In this document: positions 54,000-62,179 of the stretch, in pieces
Position numbering within the stretch: position 1 is the first letter of the stretch
How the letters are laid out: each line of letters begins with the position of its first letter
Source of the DNA: Lewinellaceae bacterium
GTDB taxonomy: Bacteria; Bacteroidota; Bacteroidia; Chitinophagales; Saprospiraceae
Assembly: GCA_016708875.1 (NCBI GenBank)
Contig: JADJFA010000018.1
Span: 45,003 to 109,002 of the forward strand
Direction of reading: 5' to 3'
Length of the DNA stretch: 64,000 bases
Position numbers and translations under genes: made by a program
The notes under the pieces: generated by a model
The model's input: only the letters and a program-made list of their open reading frames with translations
Told to the model about the DNA's origin: nothing
Databases searched by the model: none

Positions 54000-54992
54000 T
54001 CATTCACAGCCAGCGCCATCCAAAAGAAAGCGCCCGTTATTGGACGTTACCTTTAGTGAAAAGGTTTCAGCGATCAGGCCCAGGACCCGTTCAATGGATT
54101 CATCGTTGAATGGGGCGTGAAGGCGGCAATTGCCTAAATCCTTGTTAATCAGTTCTATTTGGACATTGTATGCTTTTTCCAGAATGGGGATCACTTCAGA
54201 CAGGGGCACATCATCGAAGACAAAACGGCGATCAAGCCAGGCTTTGACATTCCCGGAAGGCGGCAGCTTACTACGGATAATTTGCTCATTGGAACAATCA
54301 ATAGTGGCTTGTTCACCGCCATTTAAAAAGATAATTTGAGGGCCAATTTGCACCTTCACCTTTCCTTCCTCTACACTGACCACTACTTTGGTTGAATCAC
54401 TTCGGTTGTCCACATTGAACCGGGTACCAATGACGGTTACTTCCACTTGAGCCACCTCCACCACGAAAGGTTTTTCAGGATTTTTAGCTACCTCAAAATA
54501 TGCCTCCCCCTGAAGTTTTACGCTGCGTTTTTTATTGCTGAAGGCCGTCGAAAGGCTGGAATGCTGATTGAGGGCAATGCTGGAACCGTCGCTAAGCGTG
54601 TCGCGTACGGTATTTCCAAGCGTAGCCAATGTTACAGGAGTTTCGCCCCCGGAATTTTGAAAAAACAAAATGGCCGCCGTCAAAAGCAGGATGGATGCTG
54701 CAATGCCCAACCACCATTGGTTCATGGCAATCTTTTTAGCCTTTCCCGGGGCCGGTATTTGCTGGATTTTTGACTTGGTCCGAGCCAGGGCAGTCTCTAC
54801 GTCCAAGGGTCGGGCGAGGCTGCTTTGGGCGAGATTTGCCTTTTGCCAAAGCCTTTCCATTTGCTCAAAATACTGCTTGTTTGCTTGGGAAGAGCTACGC
54901 CAGGTTTCCAGCACAAGCGCTTCTGCTTCCCCGATTTCGCCCGCGAATAGTTTGGCAATGAGTTCATCTATATTTTCAAAAGTGTATTGCAT
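54000..54992 (-). CDS. FecR-family anti-sigma factor
   Basis: 330 residues. A cytoplasmic N-terminus (about 1-85) with ETWRSSSQANKQYFEQMERLW binds sigma. One membrane helix (WLGIAASILLLTAAILFF) follows, then a FecR periplasmic domain (ATLGNTVRDTLSDGSSIALNQHSSL ... LQGEAYFEVAKNPEKPFVVEV ... VIGTRFNV) and a DUF4974-like C-terminus (RRFVFDDVPLSEVIPILEKAYNVQIEL). It controls the adjacent ECF sigma in response to the surface protein. Confidence 0.92.
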   Translation of the reverse strand: MQYTFENIDELIAKLFAGEIGEAEALVLETWRSSSQANKQYFEQMERLWQKANLAQSSLARPLDVETALARTKSKIQQIPAPGKAKKIAMNQWWLGIAASILLLTAAILFFQNSGGETPVTLATLGNTVRDTLSDGSSIALNQHSSLSTAFSNKKRSVKLQGEAYFEVAKNPEKPFVVEVAQVEVTVIGTRFNVDNRSDSTKVVVSVEEGKVKVQIGPQIIFLNGGEQATIDCSNEQIIRSKLPPSGNVKAWLDRRFVFDDVPLSEVIPILEKAYNVQIELINKDLGNCRLHAPFNDESIERVLGLIAETFSLKVTSNNGRFLLDGAGCE

Positions 54993-55005
54993 TTTTTCAT
55001 GAAAG

Positions 55006-55578
55006 TCAAAGGTTAGTGAGCCTTGTTAACAACAAAATCAGCGTCAGGTATTCCGCCAATTCCATCCTCAGTATACGCAAAGCCTTGCCCATGTGCGTTT
55101 CGACGGTTTTAATGGAAATGCCCAGTTGCTCGGCGATTTCACGGTATTTCAATGCTTCAAACCGGCTCAGGCTGAAAACCTCTCTGCATTGCGCCGGGAG
55201 GGTGTTTAAGGCATCCTGAACCCGTTTTTGAAGTTCAGGGTCATCTTTTGGAGCTTCATATTCATTTGCCATTTGTCGAAGTTGATGGTTGGCAAAACGT
55301 TCGTGTATTCGTTGTGCCCGGAGGCGGTTGAGCGCCTGATTGTGTACCATTCGGTAGAGGTAGGCTTTCAGGCTGTGTTGGAAATCCAGGGTGGTCCGTT
55401 GTGTCCAAATTTTTGCAAAACTTTCCTGCACAAGGTCTTCGGCTTCATCAAGGTCGCCATCGGTAAACGTATGCGCATACCGGACGAGGGGGGTGTACCA
55501 CGCCCGGAATAATTCATCGAATGCCCTTTCGTCGCCATGCCGAAGGGCTTGTGCCTGCTTTTGATCTTCCGTTGTCAA
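55006..55578 (-). CDS. ECF sigma factor (Bacteroides expansion family type)
   Basis: 190 residues. Sigma-70 region 2 (ERAFDELFRAWYTPLVRYAHTFTDGDLDEAEDLVQESFAKIW) and region 4 (LPAQCREVFSLSRFEALKYREIAEQLGISIKTVETHMGKALRILR). The hydrophobic C-terminal tail (YLTLILLLTRL) is common in this family. First gene of the sigma-FecR-STN operon. Bacteroidota members transcribe their own operon and surface receptors. Confidence 0.92.
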   Translation of the reverse strand: MTTEDQKQAQALRHGDERAFDELFRAWYTPLVRYAHTFTDGDLDEAEDLVQESFAKIWTQRTTLDFQHSLKAYLYRMVHNQALNRLRAQRIHERFANHQLRQMANEYEAPKDDPELQKRVQDALNTLPAQCREVFSLSRFEALKYREIAEQLGISIKTVETHMGKALRILRMELAEYLTLILLLTRLTNL

Positions 55579-55808
55579 ATCGTTTGTTCCTGAATTAAAG
55601 ACACCAAAGGTCTGTGCTTACCCTGATTGGTAGGTCCAAAAAAAATTTTTTACTTCATAGTAAGGGTGACTTCAGGGGAAGTGTGTCATAGGTTTAAATC
55701 GGTTCAAAACTACTTTCAGGAGATTCCAATGTAACCTTTTGAGATTTTCCACGGTCAGTTTGCTTTGAATCATTCAAAACAATCATTATCACACTAAAAA
55801 GTATTGCT

Positions 55809-56533
55809 ATGAAAATTTCAGCTTTGAAAAACAGCGCCCTACTATGCGGCATTTGCTCCCTCTTACTGATCCTTCCTTCCTGCGACCCCTTTGGCGTTAA
55901 ATCCACGGGCGATCTGATTACCCTGGATTTTGACGAAACTGACTTCCGCGGACTTGACTTAAGCGTACCTGCGAATGCAGAAGTACATATAGGAGATGTA
56001 TTTAAAATCGAAATCACCTGCGAAGAAACCGCCATGCCATACGTGGAAACCAGGGTGGAGAACGGTATTCTGCGGGTTTATTTCGATCGGAACGTTCGGG
56101 ATGTTGATCACATGAAAGTGGTGGTAACGGCGCCTTCCTGGAATCACTTTGATATCAGCGGCAGCGGTGAATAGAAGTGCTGGATGTTATTGAAGGGCCA
56201 TCACTTTATCTGGATGTATCAGGGAGTGGTAGTATCAGCGCTATAAAAGCCCATTTTGACGAGGCGGATTTGCAGGTTTCAGGCAGCGGCGAAATCAGGA
56301 TGGCCGGAAGCGGGGAGCACATTGATTGTAACATTTCTGGAAGTGGCAAGATAAAATGCTTTGACTTTGTGGTCAACACCGCTGATGTGAATGTTTCTGG
56401 CAGTGGGGATGTTCAGCTGAATGTCGCTGAAAAACTGAACGCCGAGATTAGTGGCTCCGGAGGCATTGTGTACAAGGGTAGTCCAGACGTAATTGCCAAA
56501 GTTTCTGGTTCAGGAACGATCAAAAAATTCTAG
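55809..56533 (+). CDS. DUF2807 (GIN domain) lipoprotein, frameshifted
   Basis: About 240 residues. Lipobox LLLILPSC (Cys near 25). The mature protein is built of strands with repeated SGSG motifs (LDVSGSGSISAIKAHFDEADLQVSGSGEIRMAGSG ... VSGSGTIKKF), the signature of DUF2807 putative auto-transporter adhesins with a right-handed beta-helix-like fold. An A is missing before 56172; adding it replaces the TAG and gives SGSGEIEVLDVIEG. Outer-membrane or surface location is likely. The 230-base gap before it has no gene. Confidence 0.85.
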
Positions 56534-56593
56534 GCTAGCCGAGTGCTTCGCTTATGAGACGGGGTTGTCCCATAAGCGTAGGGGGAGATATTA

Positions 56594-56687
56594 TCGCGAT
56601 ATTTTATTTCGTCTTTCTTGCTTTTAAACCTCGTAGGTTTTCAAAAACCTACGAGGTTTGGCCTGAAATGGAATAAAATATCGCAAA
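56594..56687. repeat. Nested palindrome with AAACCTCGTAGG hairpin
   Basis: The inner stem AAACCTCGTAGGTTTT / AAAACCTACGAGGTTT (56625-56658) has a one- to three-base loop. Outer arms GCGATATTTTATT and AATAAAATATCGC enclose it. It is part of the roughly 500-base gap 56534-57030, which carries three repeat elements and no gene. Confidence 0.7.
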
Positions 56688-56707
56688 CTTTCTGCGATTT
56701 CGCCCTG

Positions 56708-56831
56708 CCGTTGTTGTTGGCGAGGACGCCAACAACGGCAGCCTCACATTAAAGCATTGATAATCATTTGCTTTTGAACAAAGGTTGGCAGCCTATGCCG
56801 TTGTTGGCGTCCTCGCCAACAACAGCGACGG
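56708..56831. repeat. REPIN-like double hairpin, copy 2
   Basis: Hairpin 56708-56738 is identical in core to that at 53803-53833. The inverted partner is at 56798-56831 with a slightly degenerate end. The spacer again contains TTGATAATCA. The right flank (GGAGCTCAATACTATG...TTTGACATAACCCC) is similar to that of copy 1. Confidence 0.75.
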
Positions 56832-56936
56832 AGCTCAATACTATGCAAAAAGTGATTTTCCATTTGACATAACCCCGTTTATAACGCAATGAATTTCAGT
56901 GATTTAAAGAGGGTTTGATCCTCGCAATCCATTTAG

Positions 56937-56969
56937 AGAAGTGACAATTTTTTAAAAAGTGTCACTTCT
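56937..56969. terminator. AGAAGTGAC stem-loop, copy 2
   Basis: AGAAGTGACAATTTTTT and AAAAAGTGTCACTTCT form the same 33-base element as 23665-23697, with only the central bases different. It lies 61 bases before the receptor ATG. Confidence 0.6.
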
Positions 56970-57030
56970 ACTTAGCGGCACCGAATTGCCCAGAAACCTA
57001 ATCTTCCAAACTTTTATCCACACTCTTTTC

Positions 57031-59464
57031 ATGGAACACAAAAAATACCTGCTTGCACTCGCTGCAAGCCTGCTCTTTCTTTGCCCCTTTAAAATCTTCA
57101 GTCAAACCCAAAACCTGAAAGGCCAGGTCATTGACAAATCTGTTCGTTACGAACTCATTGGTGCAACAGTGCGCGTAGCACCCTCAGACAATCCAAATGC
57201 CATTCCTGTAGGCGCCATCACAGATGAATCCGGGCATTTTCGATTGGCCAATTTGCCCCTTGGAAAATATACCGTGCTGGTGACCTACTTAGGCTATCGA
57301 AACGCAGTTTTGAGCAATGTAACCCTCGATTCCGGCAAAGAAACCGATCTGCTTATTGAGCTGGAAGAAACCGTAATGGAGCAGCAAGAGCTGGTCATCA
57401 CTGCTGCGGTTGATAAGGAAAAACCGCTCAATGATTTGTCATTGGTATCTACCCGGACCTTTTCTGTGGAGGAAACCCGGCGTTTTGCAGCAGCCGTGAA
57501 TGATCCTGCCCGCATGGCCACTTCCTACGCGGGGGTAGTGGCTGCAGACGATGGAAACAACCACATTGTGATTCGTGGCAACGCGCCCAACGGACTGCTT
57601 TGGCGCATGGAAGGCGTTGATATTCCCAATCCGAATCACTTTTCCAATGTTGGTACTTCGGGTGGTGGCATTTCAATCCTGAGTTCACAATTATTGAACA
57701 ATTCCGATTTTTCCACGGGGGCTTTTGCCGCTGAATACGGCAACGCGCTTTCGGGCGTATTTGACCTCAAACTCCGCAAAGGCAACAGCGACCGGCGGGA
57801 GTTTACCATACAAGCGGGGGTTTTGGGGCTGGATGTGGCGGCGGAGGGGCCATTAGGGGGGACTGGTATTGCACCCGCCTCCGCCTCCGCCCCTGCCCGC
57901 CAAGGCTCGGCAGGTAAAAAGGCTACGGCGGGTAAAGGTTCTTATCTGGTGAATTACCGCTATTCCACACTTTCGCTCGTGGGGAAATTGGGCGTGCCGC
58001 TCGGGGATGCGACCACCAACTTCCAGGACTTGTCGTTCAATCTCTGGAAATCAGCAGGCAAAGCCGGAACATTTACCCTGTTTGGCTTGGGCGGACTGAG
58101 CAAACAAACCCTTCAGGGCAGCGCGGACACCGCCGTTTGGAGTGATAATCTGGACAAAAAATACCCTTATGTTTTTTTAGCAAATACAGGCGTTGTTGGT
58201 ATGACCCACAGTAAAATCTGGGATTCCAGTACTTTTCTAAAAACAGCCCTGGTCTTTTCCGGCACTGAAAATGGCTTGAATGCACAAGAGTATCTGCTTC
58301 CAGATTATGCCTTGCGCCAGAATTTTGAAACCAGCTCGCGCCAAACCAAAGGCACTTTATCCAGCGTATTGAGCCATAAATTCAATGCTCGTCATTTTAT
58401 TCGGGCAGGGGCATATGTCAATGTCTTAGGTTTCAAATTGCGGCAAAACAGTTACGATCAGGAAAGCGAACAAATGGAAGAGCAATTGAAGCAAAGCGGT
58501 ACCAGCGAAACCATCCAGGCATTCGCACAATGGCAATACCGACCTACGGATCGCGTGACTTTCAACCTCGGAGTACATTCCCTCAGCATGTTGCTCAACA
58601 ACAAGGTTTCAATCGAGCCTCGAGCTGCGCTCAAGTATGCACCCGATGCGACGCAGTCGTTTAGCCTGGGTTATGGCTTGCATTCGCAGGTGATGCCACT
58701 GGGGGTATATTTTGTAAAAAACGAAGCCAATCAAAGGCTCAATCCTGATTTGGATCTGAGCAAAGCACATCACTTCGTGCTGGCATACGATTATTATCCG
58801 CGAAAAAAACTGCATTTCAAAAGCGAGCTCTATTACCAGCACTTGTTTAATGTACCGGTGGATAAAGATGCAGCCAGCTCTTTTTCCATGCTCAATTAGC
58901 TCGGCGGGAACGTTATTCTCAGTCTTGACAACAAAGGACTTGGCCGCAATTACGGCCTGGAATTGACAGGGGAGCAGTTTCTCACCCGCGGCTTGTATTG
59001 GATGGCCACACTTTCGCTCTATCGTTCAGCCTACCAGGGCTCGGATCTGGTGTGGCGCAATACACGTTTCGACAGCCGTTATGCAGGAAGTGTTACCGCT
59101 GGCAAGGAATGGGCCTGGGATCGTCGCGGTAAAGACCGTTCGTTTGGCCTGAACCTGAAACTCATTAGTACCGGCGGTCAGCTCGATACCCCATTGATTT
59201 GGAGGCCTCTAAGGCCAAAACGAGACGGTATATATTGAAAATCAAGCGTTTACGGATAGGTTTCCTGCGTACTTCCGGCTGGATTTGGGGGTAAGGCTGA
59301 AACGAAATTATCGTCGTTTGACCACCACCTTATCGCTTGACCTTCAGAATGCTACCAATCGCCAAAACATTGGCGGGAGGTTCTTCAACACGGATACGAA
59401 GGCGATTGAAACCTGGCATCAGGCACCCTTGATTCCAGTTTTGGCGTACAGGTTGGAGTTTTGA
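57031..59464 (+). CDS. TonB-type receptor-like outer membrane protein, interrupted
   Basis: About 811 residues. Signal peptide (MEHKKYLLALAASLLFLCPF, ending FSQ). CarboxypepD_reg domain (about 30-115: LKGQVIDKSVRYELIGATVRV), a plug (NHIVIRGNAPNGLLWRMEGVDIPNPNHF) and a beta-barrel. Breaks: an in-frame TAG at 58897-58899 (MLN*LGGN), a C missing near 59189-59192 and an A missing near 59217-59220. Repair gives GGQLDTPIDLEASKAKNETVYIENQAF and an aromatic C-terminal strand ending VLAYRLEF. A low-complexity in-frame insertion at 57865-57945 splits a strand in the barrel. Probably imports or senses an unknown ligand; no nearby substrate enzymes indicate it. Confidence 0.8.
57892..57945. repeat. Palindromic word-repeat inserted in the receptor gene
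   Basis: CCTGCCCGCC-AAG-GCTCGGCAGG is followed by two copies of AAGGCT(A)CGGC(A/G)GGTAAA. In the protein it adds a Ser/Ala/Lys-rich stretch between EGPLG and GSYLVNYRYS. The structure resembles the intergenic palindromes but lies in frame inside a gene. Confidence 0.5.
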
Positions 59465-59477
59465 GGAACTTACCCAA

Positions 59478-59567
59478 GTGACATTCGTCATCCGTACTAA
59501 AGACCTGCGTCATGCAACTTTAGATATCAATCAGCCCAACTTTGTTGTAACAAAACCTGTAATATCA
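59478..59567 (+). promoter_or_regulatory. Duplicated 90-base regulatory module, copy 2
   Basis: GTGAC-ATTC-GTCAT at the left end and CAACTTTGTTGTAACAAAA near the right end are shared with 46501-46590 at about 87 percent identity. It lies 41 bases before the decayed DUF4190 paralogue. Confidence 0.6.
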
Positions 59568-59607
59568 TTGAGCAGGTAGGCTTAATTCACGAAGAAAAAA
59601 TCAGGTC

Positions 59608-60040
59608 ATGCGATATGTCATTTTCCTGCTAATGGTTAGTATTCCCTGCATAGCGGCTACCTTTCTGTCCCTGTGAGCCACGGAACGGTATTGCAGCAAC
59701 CTCATGGATTCGCGCCAAAAACAGCGTTTTTTGATCGGGTTGCTAAAAATCTTCCTTCAAAAACGGCTTAAAAGCCTGGGGCGCAGTGTTGACGGACGAA
59801 AACCGTTGTCAATTTTAGGATTCATCTGCACTGCGGTGGGGGTCATTTCATTATTTTTCCGGTGCAATTGGGAGTTTAGTCCTGCTCTTGGGTGGGTTAG
59901 TGTTGGGCATTCTAGGCTTAGCGCTATCCTCTGGAGCAACTAAAAGGTGGGTAAAAGGTATGGCGGTTGCTGCAATTGTTCCTCCCATCATCGTGTTGAT
60001 TTTGCTTTTATGCTGGCTTTCTTCAGTGTCCTCCTCTTAA
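59608..60040 (+). pseudogene. Decayed DUF4190-like paralogue 4
   Basis: Begins ATGCGATATGTC like the paralogues. After 22 codons (ending ...TFLSL) it meets TGA, while other frames contain the linker fragment HGFAPK and the helix LSILGFICTAVGVISLFF. Several indels are needed to restore a protein similar to paralogue 2. Probably a pseudogene; sequencing error alone seems insufficient. Confidence 0.6.
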
Positions 60041-60173
60041 CCAATTTGCAAATACGGCAAAGCGTTGCGGCGTTGCTTTCAATTAATTTGCATTACAATA
60101 ATCGCCATGTCAACATTGAAGAAAAATATCGCCTTTCTATAAGGCGAACATAACCAGCGTTGCTTGGCGACCC

Positions 60174-61171
60174 ATGTATTTATCCATGTTTTGTATGGCG
60201 ATTCTATGGTCGCTTCTCCTGGATGCAAACACAAGTCCCGGCAGAACCCAACCTTGAAAAAGAGGCGCAATCCGTGCCTAAACTGCCTGAGTCGGAGCTT
60301 CCACATGCCAAAATTCCCGTCCAAAAGGAAATTGCCATTGGCCAATTCTTTCAATTTTTAGAGGAAATAGTCCGTCAAAACGATACCCTGAGCAGTTACA
60401 CACTAAGCGAAAACCTGTTGCTCCGCGCCAACCCATGGATACTGGATACCCTCGTGAATACCGATTATTACCATCAAATGTCCTTGGGTAATTTTGTGTA
60501 CGACCAGAAAGAAAATGCGGGTGTTGAAACAAGGTGACACCTTGCTGATCCCAGGCCCAAAAACGGCGGCTATCCTGCTTGAAAAAATGGCCAAAACCAG
60601 TCTCGATATCAATATTCCCGCTTTTGAACTGCGCATTATGGAGGGCGACAGTATATTGCATACAGTGCCTGTGCGGGTAGGAAAAAAACAAAAAAAATAC
60701 CTCGAAGCGGCTGGGCATCGGGTAGACCTGAGAACCCGAACCGGTTCGGGCGAGATCATACGGGTCAATCGTTACCCTATTTTTATTGATCCTGTAACTG
60801 GAGAAAGATTCAAATTCACCAAACGCGACGACCACCAAACTACGCTCATGCCCCAAATCCCATGGCTTGAGCCTGCTATCAACGGGCAGCGTTACGGACA
60901 AATGATTCACCCCACAACCAATCCCCGTTCGCTTGGAAAACCTGCCTCCAATGGCTGTATCGGAGTCAGCGAAGCGGATGCCTGGCGCCTATATTTTTAT
61001 GCACCCCTCGGCACCAAAGTGACCATACGATATAAGCTTCAAGAAATAAATGCTCAGGGAGATACACTTCGTTACGAGGATATTTACCAACTTTGGAGGG
61101 CCGGAAAAAGGCCTGTGCCTTTGGCCGTTGCAGGAATTTGGCGGGAAAACGGAAGGGATTTGTGTTTGTGA
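60174..61171 (+). CDS. L,D-transpeptidase (YkuD family), frameshifted
   Basis: About 330 residues. A signal-anchor-like start (MYLSMFCMAILWSLLL) is in one frame and the remainder (TQVPAEPNLEKEAQSV ... FFQFLEEIVRQND) in another, with a second shift near 60508-60516 (restored: VYDQKKMRVLKQGDTLLIPGP). The YkuD catalytic segment is MIHPTTNPRSLGKPASNGCIGVSEADAWRLY, with the nucleophile in SNGCIG and the conserved His 15 residues before it. It cross-links peptidoglycan or attaches it to other polymers in the periplasm. The precise N-terminus is uncertain. Confidence 0.8.
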
Positions 61172-61192
61172 TTCTATGTTTTGAACAATTGA

Positions 61193-61972
61193 ATGCTTTA
61201 TCTGATGCTAGCCCAAAACGACGATTTTAAATCATTCCTCCATGAAACTGGCGAAATATTCCGTTTCGTGCTGCGCTTTTTTCAGGAAGCATTTCGCCCG
61301 CGTTATGAAGTGGCGGAATTTGTGCGCCAATGTTTTGTGATTGGGTACAAATCGTTGCCGCTGGTCGCGCTTACCGCGTTTATCATTGGTTTGGTGCTGA
61401 CGATGCAGCTGCGTCCCACGATGGTCAAATACGGGGTAGATGTTCAGATTCCGGCCATGGTGGGCATTGCCATCGTTCGGGAGATCGGGCCTATTTTGAC
61501 AGCACTTATTTTTGCGGGGAAAATCGGCTCCAGCATTGGCGCGGAACTCGGTTCCATGAAAGTGACCGAGCAGATAGACGCGATGGAGGTTTCCGGCACC
61601 AACCCATTCAAATATCTGGTGGTGACACGCACCCTGGCCGCCATGTTGATGTTGCCAATACTGGTTATTTTGGCGGATGGGATTGCACTTTACGGCTCCT
61701 ATCTGGGCGTGAATATCTACGAACCACTCACGTTCAACCTGTTCTTCAAAAAAGTATTCGACAATCTGGCCTACATTGATGTTATACCTGCATTTATCAA
61801 AACCTTCTTTTTCGGGTTTGCAGTGGGCATTGTTGGTTCTTATAAAGGCTATTATTCCCAAAAAGGAACAGAAGGCGTTGGGCTGTCGGCCAATTCGTCG
61901 GTGGTGGTGTCGTCTGTATTGATTTTTATCATTGATCTGATTGCGGTGCAGATCGCGGATTTGTTTCAGTAG
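61193..61972 (+). CDS. mlaE: MlaE/YrbE family lipid-transport permease
   Basis: 259 residues with five to six membrane helices. Hallmarks are SLPLVALTAFIIGLVLTMQLRPTMVKYG, VREIGPILTALIFAGKIGSSIGAELGSMKVTEQIDAMEVSGTNP and FKTFFFGFAVGIVGSYKGYYSQKGTEGVG. It is the membrane subunit of an ABC system that moves phospholipids between outer and inner membranes. The start is ATG 61193; 61205 is a possible alternative. Its ATPase and MCE subunits follow after an unusual 207-base gap. Confidence 0.95.
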   Translation: MLYLMLAQNDDFKSFLHETGEIFRFVLRFFQEAFRPRYEVAEFVRQCFVIGYKSLPLVALTAFIIGLVLTMQLRPTMVKYGVDVQIPAMVGIAIVREIGPILTALIFAGKIGSSIGAELGSMKVTEQIDAMEVSGTNPFKYLVVTRTLAAMLMLPILVILADGIALYGSYLGVNIYEPLTFNLFFKKVFDNLAYIDVIPAFIKTFFFGFAVGIVGSYKGYYSQKGTEGVGLSANSSVVVSSVLIFIIDLIAVQIADLFQ

Positions 61973-62143
61973 CATTTGGTCATTTCGTTGACAAGATTGA
62001 GTCACCCTGAATTTGGTAACATTAATGATCCGTTTTGGCAACATCAAACTTAATTTGAACCAAAAACAAAAGAGCACAACAGTCGATCCAGTCTGCTGCG
62101 CAGGGTTTTTGATGTTTTTCGGCGATTTTAATTGTTACAAAGT

Positions 62144-62173
62144 CACCAATTATCCAATCACCAATAATCCAAT
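62144..62173. repeat. Tandem 15-base repeat before mlaF
   Basis: CACCAATTATCCAAT (62144-62158) followed by CACCAATAATCCAAT (62159-62173), seven bases before the mlaF ATG. It looks like one arm of a word-built palindrome whose partner is absent. The 207-base mlaE-mlaF gap contains no gene. Confidence 0.55.
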
Positions 62174-62179
62174 CACATT

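Noticed and set aside
7802..58899. TAG recoding (amber suppression) to explain in-frame TAG codons
   Set aside because: Other genes end normally at TAG (for example those ending at 25678 and 35623), and no suppressor tRNA is visible in the window.
52343..60543. AACAAGGTGACACC at 52339 and 60527 as a dispersed repeat
   Set aside because: The second copy lies in the coding part of the L,D-transpeptidase (KQGDT), and the match is short, so it is probably chance.
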